From Kordiimonas laminariae (GTDB taxonomy: Bacteria > Pseudomonadota > Alphaproteobacteria > Sphingomonadales > Kordiimonadaceae), in NCBI RefSeq assembly GCF_023008165.1, contig NZ_JAKQZA010000010.1, forward strand, positions 54,553 to 118,552: a stretch of DNA of 64,000 bases, in the 5' to 3' direction. The notes below the pieces were generated by a model. It was not told the origin of the DNA, ran no database searches, and worked only from the letters and a program-made list of their open reading frames with translations. Positions 37,788 to 46,398 of the stretch are shown in pieces. Position 1 is the stretch's first letter, and every line of letters begins with the position of its first letter. A program made the position numbers and the translations under genes.

Positions 37788-37803
37788 TGGCACGCGCTTT
37801 GCT
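37788..37803 (+). promoter_or_regulatory. Sigma-54 promoter of the exporter operon
   Basis: TGGCACGCGCTTTGCT matches the -24/-12 consensus TGGCACG-N4-TTGCW at every fixed position. It points at the adaptor gene; transcription would begin near 37813. Confidence 0.85.
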
Positions 37804-37858
37804 GATTATCTAAGCGCAAAATCAAATGGCGAGACCAAAAATAATGAGAAGAGAAAAT

Positions 37859-39184
37859 ATGGCAACCGGGCTCGAGAACGACAGCGAGGCTATAGTAAAT
37901 AAGGTGCCCAATACCTCTGTTTCCGGTCAGGGGATGGATCGGGCCGTAAGCGGAAAAAAGAAATCAAACCAATATACTTATGCCGTTTTAGGCGCTGTTT
38001 TATTGCTGGGCGGTTATTGGATAGCACAGAAAAGTATCACCTCAGGTAAATCAATAAAACTTGAGCGACATCAGGTAATCATTTCAGAAGTAAAGCAAGG
38101 TGTATTTGAAGACGTTATACCCGTTCGTGCTCGTGTAACTCCGCTAAAGACAGTTTTTCTAGATGCTATAGAAGGCGGCAGGGTGGAACGTGTTCTTGTT
38201 GAAGATGGTGCTGTTGTTGAAAAAGGCGCCCTGATTGCTGAGTTATCAAATACTAGTTTACAGCTACAGGTAATGGGTAATGAAGCATTGGTAACAGAAC
38301 AGCTCAATAACTTGAGAACCATCGAACTCCAGCTTGCACAAAACAGGCTGTCCCACAAAAGAAGTCTCGCTGAGTTTGACTACCAGATACTCAAATTAAC
38401 ACGTCAGGTGGAGCGAGAGGGAAAGCTGATTAAAACCAGTGCCGTTTCATCAAGTCAGTTGGAAAATACGCAAGATGAGTTGGCTTACAATATTGAAAGA
38501 AGAAAGCTGACCCTTGAAAGCCAAGCCACAGATGCACGTATTCAGGAACAGCAGTTGAGTTACTTAAAGTCAAGAGCAGAACAACTTGAAAGAAACCTGA
38601 AGTTTGCGCATCAAAACCTTGAGGCTTTAAGCATAAAAGCACCGGTTTCGGGCAAAATTTCCGGCTTTGATATTGAAGTTGGTCAAAGCATCAGTCGTGG
38701 TGGACGTCTTGGACAAATAGATGATCCGTCTAGATACAAATTAGTTGCACATATTGATGAATTTTACTTGGGCCGTGTGGATATCGATCAAAGAGTAGAA
38801 TTTGACAGAGATGGGGTATCTTATAGCCTGCAGATTTCGAAAATATATCCTCAGGTAAATAATGGTCAGTTTGAAGTTGATATGACTTTCGCTGATGAAC
38901 AAGCTGTAGGTATTCGCCGAGGGCAAAGCCTGCAAACCCGTCTAATGCTGGGCGAGGCAACTATAGGCTTGTTGATACCGAACGGGGCTTTTTATCAGGA
39001 TACGGGCGGAAACTGGGTCTTCGTCGTTACAAGTGATGGTGCAGTGGCTGTGAAAAGATCTGTGAAGCTTGGACGGCGCAACAGCCGATTTATAGAAGTT
39101 CTTGAGGGTCTTGAGGAAGGTGAGCGTGTGGTTACATCACCATATACGAATTACACCGATATGGACCGCCTGAAATTAAACTGA
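37859..39184 (+). CDS. Periplasmic adaptor (HlyD/MacA type) of the exporter
   Basis: A 441-residue membrane-fusion protein. A cytoplasmic N terminus of about 35 residues precedes one span (YTYAVLGAVLLLGGYWIA). Then come a barrel/lipoyl half (RVERVLVEDGAVVEKGALIAELSN), a long coiled coil (about 140-240), the second lipoyl half (LEALSIKAPVSGKISGFDIEVGQSI), a beta-barrel and a membrane-proximal domain ending EVLEGLEEGERVVTSPY. It would link the ABC permease to an outer-membrane channel; no TolC-like gene is in the window. ATG 37859 follows AGAAGAG; ATGs at 37826 and 37844 also lie downstream of the predicted transcript start. Confidence 0.9.
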   Translation: MATGLENDSEAIVNKVPNTSVSGQGMDRAVSGKKKSNQYTYAVLGAVLLLGGYWIAQKSITSGKSIKLERHQVIISEVKQGVFEDVIPVRARVTPLKTVFLDAIEGGRVERVLVEDGAVVEKGALIAELSNTSLQLQVMGNEALVTEQLNNLRTIELQLAQNRLSHKRSLAEFDYQILKLTRQVEREGKLIKTSAVSSSQLENTQDELAYNIERRKLTLESQATDARIQEQQLSYLKSRAEQLERNLKFAHQNLEALSIKAPVSGKISGFDIEVGQSISRGGRLGQIDDPSRYKLVAHIDEFYLGRVDIDQRVEFDRDGVSYSLQISKIYPQVNNGQFEVDMTFADEQAVGIRRGQSLQTRLMLGEATIGLLIPNGAFYQDTGGNWVFVVTSDGAVAVKRSVKLGRRNSRFIEVLEGLEEGERVVTSPYTNYTDMDRLKLN

Positions 39185-39225
39185 ATAAACCAGATACCGA
39201 CAGCTAACTAAAGAGGATATGCATC

Positions 39226-39906
39226 ATGTTGCAGCTTAATAATTTATCAAAGATTTATAGAACATCCGAAGTTGAAACTACGGCTCTCGATAACGTAAAT
39301 ATCGAGATATCAACAGGGGAATTTGCCGCTATTATGGGGCCGTCAGGTTGTGGTAAATCTACGCTTCTTAATATTATAGGAATGCTGGATACACCAAGCT
39401 CAGGAGAGTATCTTTTCATGGGCGAAAACATAGCAGGGTATTCAGAAGCATTACTGAGTAATATCCGCAAACGTAATATCGGGTTTATCTTCCAGTCATT
39501 TAATTTGATTGATGAACTAACTGTTTCTGAAAACATAGAACTGGCTCTTTTATACCATGATATTCCGGTTAGCGAACGGCGTGACCGGGTTGAGACCGTG
39601 ATGGATAAGGTGGGTATAGCTCACCGTGCAGGGCATATGCCGTCGCAGCTTTCAGGTGGCCAGCAGCAGCGGGTAGCTGTTGCCCGCGCCGTTGTGGGTG
39701 ATCAGGCGATGATCCTAGCTGATGAACCGACAGGAAATCTGGATAGTTCACATGGTCAGGAGGTTATGGAAATGCTGCAGGCTTTAAATGAAGAGGGGAC
39801 AACAATCGTTATGGTTACACACAGCCCTTCGCACGCCGATTTTGCGCGCCGTACTATCAATTTATTTGATGGGCAGGTAGTAGCTGAAAATATTCGCGCT
39901 GCATGA
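39226..39906 (+). CDS. ABC transporter ATPase (MacB/LolD type)
   Basis: A 226-residue ATPase of the MacB/LolD/FtsE group: Walker A GPSGCGKSTLLN, Q loop FQSFNLIDELTVSENIELAL, signature LSGGQQQRVAVARAV, Walker B MILADEPTGNLD and the switch His in VMVTHSPSHADFA. In this group the ATPase drives a permease working by mechanical movement of its periplasmic part rather than classical substrate channelling. It is a separate chain here, unlike E. coli MacB. It lies 41 bases after the adaptor and 34 before the permease. Confidence 0.93.
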   Translation: MLQLNNLSKIYRTSEVETTALDNVNIEISTGEFAAIMGPSGCGKSTLLNIIGMLDTPSSGEYLFMGENIAGYSEALLSNIRKRNIGFIFQSFNLIDELTVSENIELALLYHDIPVSERRDRVETVMDKVGIAHRAGHMPSQLSGGQQQRVAVARAVVGDQAMILADEPTGNLDSSHGQEVMEMLQALNEEGTTIVMVTHSPSHADFARRTINLFDGQVVAENIRAA

Positions 39907-39940
39907 GCATTTCATAAAATAACAAAACGGCGAGAAACCA

Positions 39941-42442
39941 ATGTTTAAAAATTACTTTCTGACAGCGTGGCGACATTTGCTAAAAAATAGGCTCTTTACT
40001 GCAATTAATATAATAGGTCTGTCTATAGGTTTAATGAGTTGTGTTTTAATCCTTTTGTTTGTACAGGATGAGTTATCATATGACCGCATATGGGAAGATT
40101 CAGAAAGACTTTACCAAGTTAATACCACATATAATTATCCCGGCAGCCCTGCTAATACCACTTCTCGAGTAACAGGTAGAATGAAAGAGGCCATGCGTCT
40201 TTATTTTAAAGACGATATCGAAGCGGCTACTCGATTAAATTCGATGAATTCAACAGTTCGTATCGGTGGAAGTGCCTTCAAAGAAGCCATACAGTTTGTT
40301 GACGCGGAATTCACAGAATTATTCCAGCTGGATGTGATAAACGGCGATATGAGCGTTGCGCTTTCAAATACCAGCAACATTGCAATCAATGCTTCTTTTG
40401 CAACGAAGTATTTCGGGAATATTAACCCGATTGGCCAAACGCTAGAGGTTGCTGTCTATGATCTGAATAGAGTTTATACAGTAGCGGCGGTTTTCGAAGA
40501 TCTTCCTCATAATACAACGCTTTCTTTTCAGGCACTTGCATTGATTGATGAAAGTGCTTTCTTAAGTGCTCCATGGGAATTTGATGGTTGGGACAGTGCA
40601 AACGGTTGGCTTTATTTTAAGCTGAGGAGCGATAGCGATGAAGTAAAGGTGAGTAGCCAGCTTAAGGATTTTATAAATTCAAACGTTGTTATTCCATCTT
40701 ATGTGTCTACGGATAAAAATGCCCAACCGACTGATTTTTGGAATTATTCTTTTCAAAAACTCGTTGATGTACAGCTAAACGCAATCAGTAATGATGACCA
40801 GATGAAAGAACTGGGTGCCCTCACAAAAGTTGTTTCTTTCAGTATTGTAGCAATGCTTATTTTGGCTGTGGCATGTGTGAACTTTGTCAATCTTGCAACC
40901 GCTAAATCAACAAAACGAGCTCGAGAAATCGCTATCCGCAAGGTGCTTGGTGCGCAACGTGGCCAGCTTATTCGGCAATATTTAGGAGAATCCTTACTGC
41001 TGGTGGGAATAGCTTTACTTATAGGATTAGTGCTGGTTGAGCTGCTCTTGCCTTTTTTTTCCTCATTCCTGAACAAACATCTAACGCTGGAATTGGCTAA
41101 TCCAATGACATTATTGCAGCTAGTTGCCTTTGTTCTTGTAATAGGTCTTTTGGCAGGGGCTTATCCAGCGCTCGCTCTATCAAATGTCGTTCCAGCAACT
41201 GTACTGAAAGCTAACAAGTCCGCAGGACAAGGGCAATCAGTGTTATTACGACAGGTATTGGTAGTTTTTCAGTTTGCTATCTCTATTGGTTTGATCGTGG
41301 CGACTGGTGTAATTTATGCGCAAACCCAATATTCGATTACGAAGGATGTTGGCTATAACACCACCAATCTACTGAGTGTTCGTAATTTCGGCACTGCTCA
41401 AGCTGCGGCGCACCAACAGGCTATTCGGGATCGGGTCCAAAGGCTTCCAGGGGTGACGAGTGTTGCTGTTACTAGTTCAAGGCCTGCAGGAGGTGGTAGA
41501 AATAGTAGGGCTCTTCAGTTGCCTGGCCAATCTATCAACGGTCTTTCCTTGGCTGTTCAGGCTGTTGACCATGAATTCCTTGAAACCTTCGATATTCCAC
41601 TTATTGCTGGCCGAAGTTTTGACCGCGCCCGTTCTACTGACGGGACTCCAAGGGCTGAAGGAGCAAAACCTGGTGAAGTATTGCAAGGCACAGTGATGAT
41701 AAACGAAAAAGCGGTAACACGCTTAGGATTTGGTACGCCCGATCAGGCGCTTGGCAAGGCCATTCGTATTGTTATAGCCATGGTTGCAGAGCAGGAGGTT
41801 TATGCAGATTTAAGCGTAATTGGTGTTGTGAAAGATACGGTCTACCACCGGCCAAGGAATGAAGGATGGGGAGAAGCATACTACCTTGAACCAAACTATC
41901 CAATGGGCGGTTTAACTATACGTTATGCGGGTGAACGTACTGAGTTGGTGGAAGGCGTTAGAGGGATTTGGCAAAACCTTATTCCAACGGTTCCGTTCCA
42001 GTATGAATTTGTAGAAGATGTTATTCAGCAAGCTTTTTCTGCTGAAAAGCAACTCGCTATCTTATTTGTGGTGTTTTCTCTGCTTGCCATCATTGTTGCT
42101 TGTATGGGGCTATACGGTTTAGCGGCATTCACCGCGGAGCAAAGAACGAAAGAAATTGGGGTACGCAAGGTTTTAGGGGCAAGTGTATATGATATCGTCC
42201 GGCTTCTGGTTTGGCAGTTTTCAAAACCGGTATTGCTTGCTTGTTTATTGGCATGGCCTGTTGCGATCTTCGCAATGCTTAATTGGCTTGAGACGTTCCC
42301 ATACCGTATAGATACGTGGATACTTTTTCCTATCTGCTTAGGGGCAGGGGCGATTGCCACTCTCATTTCATGGGGAACGGTTGGCGGCAATGCGGCTAAG
42401 GTTGCTCGAGCAAACCCTGTTAGAGCGTTGAGATACGAATAA
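39941..42442 (+). CDS. FtsX/MacB-type ABC permease, large two-module form
   Basis: An 833-residue permease with two repeated modules. Each has membrane spans and an FtsX domain, with MacB-type periplasmic regions between. N-terminal span LFTAINIIGLSIGLMSCVLILLFV; first FtsX block near 285-420 (SIVAMLILAVACVNFVNLATAKSTKRAREIAIRKVLGAQRGQLI); second span set near 435; second FtsX block near 700-830 (LFVVFSLLAIIVACMGLYGLAAFTAEQRTKEIGVRKVLGASVYDIV). The repeated REIAIRKVLGA/KEIGVRKVLGA segments contact the ATPase. The substrate is unknown: peptide, lipid or antibiotic export are all possible. A terminator follows. Confidence 0.92.
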   Translation: MFKNYFLTAWRHLLKNRLFTAINIIGLSIGLMSCVLILLFVQDELSYDRIWEDSERLYQVNTTYNYPGSPANTTSRVTGRMKEAMRLYFKDDIEAATRLNSMNSTVRIGGSAFKEAIQFVDAEFTELFQLDVINGDMSVALSNTSNIAINASFATKYFGNINPIGQTLEVAVYDLNRVYTVAAVFEDLPHNTTLSFQALALIDESAFLSAPWEFDGWDSANGWLYFKLRSDSDEVKVSSQLKDFINSNVVIPSYVSTDKNAQPTDFWNYSFQKLVDVQLNAISNDDQMKELGALTKVVSFSIVAMLILAVACVNFVNLATAKSTKRAREIAIRKVLGAQRGQLIRQYLGESLLLVGIALLIGLVLVELLLPFFSSFLNKHLTLELANPMTLLQLVAFVLVIGLLAGAYPALALSNVVPATVLKANKSAGQGQSVLLRQVLVVFQFAISIGLIVATGVIYAQTQYSITKDVGYNTTNLLSVRNFGTAQAAAHQQAIRDRVQRLPGVTSVAVTSSRPAGGGRNSRALQLPGQSINGLSLAVQAVDHEFLETFDIPLIAGRSFDRARSTDGTPRAEGAKPGEVLQGTVMINEKAVTRLGFGTPDQALGKAIRIVIAMVAEQEVYADLSVIGVVKDTVYHRPRNEGWGEAYYLEPNYPMGGLTIRYAGERTELVEGVRGIWQNLIPTVPFQYEFVEDVIQQAFSAEKQLAILFVVFSLLAIIVACMGLYGLAAFTAEQRTKEIGVRKVLGASVYDIVRLLVWQFSKPVLLACLLAWPVAIFAMLNWLETFPYRIDTWILFPICLGAGAIATLISWGTVGGNAAKVARANPVRALRYE

Positions 42443-42458
42443 AGTACATTAGATTATA

Positions 42459-42494
42459 GACAAGGGTAAGTTAATAGATTTACCCTTGTCTTTG
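42459..42494 (+). terminator. Terminator of the exporter operon
   Basis: GACAAGGGTAA (42459-42469) pairs perfectly with TTACCCTTGTC (42480-42490), followed by TTTGT; it closes the operon before bluB. Confidence 0.88.
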
Positions 42495-42567
42495 TAGAGG
42501 GGCTACTGATCTGCAGTGGTTTATAGCCGGATTTCCCCAATGTGAACCAGTTTGAATAGAGTAAGTT

Positions 42568-43215
42568 ATGGATAATCCTTCTCCAGAATTTTCTGATCAG
42601 TTTCGTGCAGAGTTTGATCAACTATTAAGTTGGCGAAGGGATGTTCGTACATTTAAAACTGACCCATTGAACCAAGAAATATTTGAATGTCTGCTCAGGG
42701 AAACTCTTACCAATTCTCCTTCTGTAGGGAACTCTCAACCTTGGCGTTTTGTGCGTATTTCAACCCCTCAAACTAGGCAGTTAATTCGAAATCATGTAGA
42801 GTTCGAAAACAAACGATCAGCACAAATATATGAAGGTAAAACCGCAGAACATTATAACCGTCTGAAATTGCACGGGCTTCATACAGCGCCCGAACAGCTG
42901 GCTGTGTTTTCAGCCATGAATCCAAATGAGGGTAAAGGCCTGGGCAGGCAAACGATGCCCCAAACTCCAGTATGGTCTACAATTATGGCCATTCACACCT
43001 TATGGCTGAAGGCTCGAGCGCTAGGTATCGGATTAGGATGGGTCTCTATCCTTCAACCTCAAGAGATGACTGCGATATTAGACTGCCCGGAAGACTGGCA
43101 ATTTATAGCGTATCTTTGTATGGGATATCCTAAGGAAGAGAGCCAAACACCTGAACTTGTTCGGGAAAATTGGCAAGAACGCCTACCAATGGAGAAGCTG
43201 ATTTTACAAAAATGA
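42568..43215 (+). CDS. bluB: 5,6-dimethylbenzimidazole synthase BluB
   Basis: Converts reduced FMN and oxygen to 5,6-dimethylbenzimidazole, the lower ligand of cobalamin. The 215-residue nitroreductase-fold protein has the BluB-type opening LLSWRRDVRTFKTDPL, the flavin segment SPSVGNSQPWRFVRI, and the late GIGLGWVSILQPQEMTAIL and AYLCMGYPKE. Its position beside cobT, whose product uses the base, supports BluB over a general nitroreductase. It lies upstream of the riboswitch and so outside its control; the leader at 42495-42567 shows no B12 box. Confidence 0.9.
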   Translation: MDNPSPEFSDQFRAEFDQLLSWRRDVRTFKTDPLNQEIFECLLRETLTNSPSVGNSQPWRFVRISTPQTRQLIRNHVEFENKRSAQIYEGKTAEHYNRLKLHGLHTAPEQLAVFSAMNPNEGKGLGRQTMPQTPVWSTIMAIHTLWLKARALGIGLGWVSILQPQEMTAILDCPEDWQFIAYLCMGYPKEESQTPELVRENWQERLPMEKLILQK

Positions 43216-43295
43216 TATGGTAGGAAAACCACACTTCGTTGCTCAATTTAAGGCTTCATGGCACATAATCATTGAAAAAAAACATCCCTTAAAGT

Positions 43296-43486
43296 ATCCG
43301 GGTGCCAGATGGTGCTCTGGGAAACCAGAGTGAAAAGGGAAAACGGTGCGATCATTTTTGATTTAGTCCGTTGCTATGCCCGTAACTGTAAGTAAAGAGT
43401 GAACCCCGTACACCACTGAATGCTGATGTTTGGCAGACGGGAAGGTGGGTGTTTCATGTTTGATTTACAAGCCAGGAGACCTGCCA
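43296..43486 (+). ncRNA. Cobalamin (adenosylcobalamin-type) riboswitch
   Basis: Conserved elements occur in order: GGTGCC and GGTGCTCTGG...CCAGAG stems (43301-43331), AAAAGGGAAAACGGTG (43334-43347), GCCCGTAACTGTAAGT (43378-43393), CCACTG (43413-43418), GACGGGAAGGTGGG (43436-43449) and the B12 box GCCAGGAGACCTGCC (43471-43485). The switch lowers expression of btuB and the following uptake and cobalamin genes when cobalamin is plentiful. Confidence 0.95.
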
Positions 43487-43609
43487 TCGCATCGCCCTCT
43501 CTAGCGGTCGGAGCAACCAGTTAGAACGGAATCCCGTGTAGGCGATAAAACCGTTTGCACGGAGATTGTCTCGTTATTCATCCGACAAGCTCCCTGTTAA
43601 GATTAATTC

Positions 43610-43623
43610 GCCTCTACGGAGGC
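43610..43623 (+). promoter_or_regulatory. btuB: Hairpin sequestering the btuB ribosome-binding site
   Basis: GCCTC (43610-43614) pairs with GAGGC (43619-43623) across the stable tetraloop TACG. The right arm holds the Shine-Dalgarno GGAGG eight bases before ATG 43631, so the riboswitch probably acts on translation. Confidence 0.7.
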
Positions 43624-43630
43624 AAGCTTG

Positions 43631-45493
43631 ATGGATTTTGCCATGCAACATCTTAAAAATTCTGTATGTATCACCGCGCTTCTTGCTGGTGGTCTTTATT
43701 CTGCACCAACCCTTGCTCAAGACGAAGCAGCAGACGACATTGAAACAATTTACGTAACTGTAAACCGCCGCGCGCAACCACTTTCACAAATTGGCAGTAG
43801 TGTTTCTGTTCTTACGGATATCGACCTGCAAAAGGGTCAGAACATTTTTGTCGTGGATGCCCTAGAGGTGCTGCCGAGCGTAAATATCGCCCAAAATGGT
43901 TCTTTTGGTGGGCTGGCATCCCTTTCTTTGCGCGGTGCTGGTGGTGATAGTACGGCTGTACTCATTGATGGTGTGCAACTGAATGATGCTTCATCTACGG
44001 GTAACGGCTATAATTTCGCTCATCTTGATACAAATAATATCGAACGTATCGAAGTACTGCGCGGTCCACAATCTGTACTATATGGTTCAGACGCTATCGG
44101 TGGTGTGGTGAATATCATCACGAAAACTGGTGGTGATGGCCTTGGTGGCAACGCATATGCTGAATATGGCTCTTACAACACATTCCGTACTGGTGGCGCG
44201 CTGCACGGCGGCACGAAGAAACTTGGTTTTAATCTGGCAGCCAGCTTCACAGATACAGACGGTATTTCTGCCGCTGATGAAAATGACGGTAACACCGAGC
44301 GTGATGGCCTGCGCAGCTATAATATCTCGGGTAAGGTAACCAGCGAAATTTCCGAAGATCTTCGTTTTGAAGTGATCTCGCGTTATTCTGATAATGCCAG
44401 TGAATTTGATAGCTTCGGACCAATTGATGGTGATGAAGTTGCCCATACTGATGAGTTTTTGATTGCAGGTCGTGCGCATTTTAACCTGTTCGATGGACGC
44501 TTACAGAATACTGTATCCGCAGAGTTTTCTTCAATTGAGCGAGAGAATTTTACAAATGGCGCTTCCAGCTTTGGGGCACAGGGTAACCGTACAAATTTTG
44601 ACTATCTTGGTGTATTTGAAGCCACAGAGGACTGGACTGTAACCTTCGGTGCTCAGCATGAAGTTGCTAAAGCTACAAACCTTGAAGGTGATGGTATTTC
44701 CATTGATAGCGTGTTTGGTGAATTGGGCTGGACACCTGTGGAAGGGCTGGTTCTGACAGCCGGTATTCGTCAGGATGATCACGAGACATTCGGTGGTGCC
44801 ACAACAACGCGTTTCACAGGGTCATATCAGGTAACAGATACAACGCGCCTTATTGCAAACTGGGGTGAAGGCTTTAAAGCACCCAGCGTGTTCCAGCTAA
44901 CATTTGTTTGTACTTTCTGTGGTCTTACAGAGCCAAGTTCAGATCTCCGCCCAGAGCGCGCTAAAGGCTATGAATTTGGCGTTGAGCAAACTTTCCTTGA
45001 AGGTGATCTTCTTCTTTCCGCGACATGGTTTAACCTGAAAACCCGTGATGCCATTGATTTCACTTTCACAAATGGTTACGCCAATGTGGATTCTCGTCGT
45101 TCAGAAGGTCTTGAGCTAGGTTTGCAGGCAATCCTAAGCGATAGGCTGGATGTAAGCGCTAATTACACATATACAGATGCTGTTGATACAGCGACTGATA
45201 TTGCGATCGAGCGTCAGCCGGAAAACCAATTCTCTGCCACCGTAAACTGGGCGCCTGTTGAGGCGGTTAATCTGCGGGCAACACTTGTTCATAACGGTGA
45301 AGAAGAACAGTCATTTGGTGCTGGAACTCTAGAAGCCTGGACACGTCTTGATCTGCGAGCAAGCTTCCAGATCAATGACCGTGTGAGTGTATACGGCCGT
45401 ATCGATAATCTGTTTGATGAAGAATATCAGTCTATCATTGGATACGGTACACCTGACCGTTCAGCTTATGTTGGGCTAAGGGTTAATCTCTAG
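43631..45493 (+). CDS. btuB: TonB-dependent vitamin B12 receptor BtuB
   Basis: Outer-membrane receptor for corrinoids, 620 residues. A signal peptide (to about PTLAQ) is followed by a TonB-box-like stretch (IETIYVTVNR), the plug (VSVLTDIDLQKGQNIFVVDALEVLPSVNIAQNG...ERIEVLRGPQSVLYGSDAIGGVVNIITK) and a beta-barrel ending in the expected aromatic-rich strand (GRIDNLFDEEYQSIIGYGTPDRSAYVGLRVNL). The riboswitch immediately upstream and btuFCD downstream fix the substrate class. ATG 43631 lies eight bases after GGAGG; an in-frame ATG at 43643 is an alternative. Confidence 0.95.
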   Translation: MDFAMQHLKNSVCITALLAGGLYSAPTLAQDEAADDIETIYVTVNRRAQPLSQIGSSVSVLTDIDLQKGQNIFVVDALEVLPSVNIAQNGSFGGLASLSLRGAGGDSTAVLIDGVQLNDASSTGNGYNFAHLDTNNIERIEVLRGPQSVLYGSDAIGGVVNIITKTGGDGLGGNAYAEYGSYNTFRTGGALHGGTKKLGFNLAASFTDTDGISAADENDGNTERDGLRSYNISGKVTSEISEDLRFEVISRYSDNASEFDSFGPIDGDEVAHTDEFLIAGRAHFNLFDGRLQNTVSAEFSSIERENFTNGASSFGAQGNRTNFDYLGVFEATEDWTVTFGAQHEVAKATNLEGDGISIDSVFGELGWTPVEGLVLTAGIRQDDHETFGGATTTRFTGSYQVTDTTRLIANWGEGFKAPSVFQLTFVCTFCGLTEPSSDLRPERAKGYEFGVEQTFLEGDLLLSATWFNLKTRDAIDFTFTNGYANVDSRRSEGLELGLQAILSDRLDVSANYTYTDAVDTATDIAIERQPENQFSATVNWAPVEAVNLRATLVHNGEEEQSFGAGTLEAWTRLDLRASFQINDRVSVYGRIDNLFDEEYQSIIGYGTPDRSAYVGLRVNL

Positions 45494-45510
45494 TAAACGG
45501 GAGCAAGGTA

Positions 45511-46398
45511 ATGGCTTTAGGAAAGTTATTATCTGGTCTTCTGCTAGCAACACTGTTTGAGATGGTGGCAGCACCGTCTCAAGCAGCGGGTGATGCTGAA
45601 ACTCAACCTCTGCCTTCGGTGGTTTCGCTCGATTACTGTGCGGATCAATATATTCTTGCTCTCGCTGATCGTTCGCAGATTAAAGCGGTATCAAAAGGGG
45701 CTAGGGAAAAATATTCTTTCTACCGGGCACGAGCTGCTGGGGTCCCATACACAGAAAGCTCGATTGCTGAAGTCATTGCTCTGCAGCCAGAGATTGCTAT
45801 CCAGAGCTATACAGTCGCGGCGCGTATGCCTGAAATGGCGGAACGTACTGGATTTGAGCTTGTTAAAACGCGGTTTGGCAGTGCACCTGAAATTGTACTT
45901 CAGAATGTTCGTACCATTGGAAAAGCCATAGGCCGCGAAGCGCAGTCTGAAGCAATGGCAAAGACGTTCGAAGCCCGATTACAGGCGTTGAAGCTAGAGG
46001 CGAAATCCTCCCTCCAGATTGCCTATGTCACTCCAAGTGGGTTCACCTCAGGTGTTGGTACGTTTGTGGACGGCATCATCGAACTGGCAGGCTTTCGTTC
46101 TTATGCCGCTTCAAAAGGGTATCAGGGTTGGCTGCTACTTCCGCTTGAAGACCTGATTATGGATCCGCCAGATATGTTTGTGACCAGCTTCTTCGATACC
46201 AATATGGAAAATCAAAGCAATTGGAGCCTCAGCCGACATGACAGATTGCTTGAGATGATGGACCAAACCCCGACCGTTCACCTGCCCGGAAGTTATCTGG
46301 CCTGTAATGGTTTGTTTCTCGCCGATGCTGCGGAAGCTATCCGCGCTAAAGCCAGTGAATTTGGTATCCTGAAAAAGAAAGATACGGCCGATGAATAA
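45511..46398 (+). CDS. btuF: Vitamin B12 periplasmic binding protein BtuF
   Basis: Periplasmic corrinoid-binding component of the BtuCDF importer, 295 residues. A signal peptide (to about PSQAA) precedes a helical-backbone binding fold: VVSLDYCADQYILAL, SSIAEVIALQPEIAIQSY, and the C-lobe (SLQIAYVTPSGFTSGVGTFVDGIIELAGFRSYA). There is no lipobox Cys. It follows btuB by 17 bases and overlaps btuC by eight. Confidence 0.9.
   Translation: MALGKLLSGLLLATLFEMVAAPSQAAGDAETQPLPSVVSLDYCADQYILALADRSQIKAVSKGAREKYSFYRARAAGVPYTESSIAEVIALQPEIAIQSYTVAARMPEMAERTGFELVKTRFGSAPEIVLQNVRTIGKAIGREAQSEAMAKTFEARLQALKLEAKSSLQIAYVTPSGFTSGVGTFVDGIIELAGFRSYAASKGYQGWLLLPLEDLIMDPPDMFVTSFFDTNMENQSNWSLSRHDRLLEMMDQTPTVHLPGSYLACNGLFLADAAEAIRAKASEFGILKKKDTADE

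Larger units (their letters stand above)
43216..43630 (+). other. 415-base leader region carrying the riboswitch
   Basis: This gap holds the cobalamin riboswitch and a ribosome-site hairpin, listed separately. The first 70 bases after bluB would hold the btuB promoter, but no convincing -35/-10 pair stands out. About 125 bases separate the B12 box from the hairpin and form the expression platform. Confidence 0.6.

Noticed and set aside
43258..43274. TGGCACATAATCATTG before btuB as a sigma-54 promoter
   Set aside because: The -24 half matches but no TTGC follows at the right spacing.
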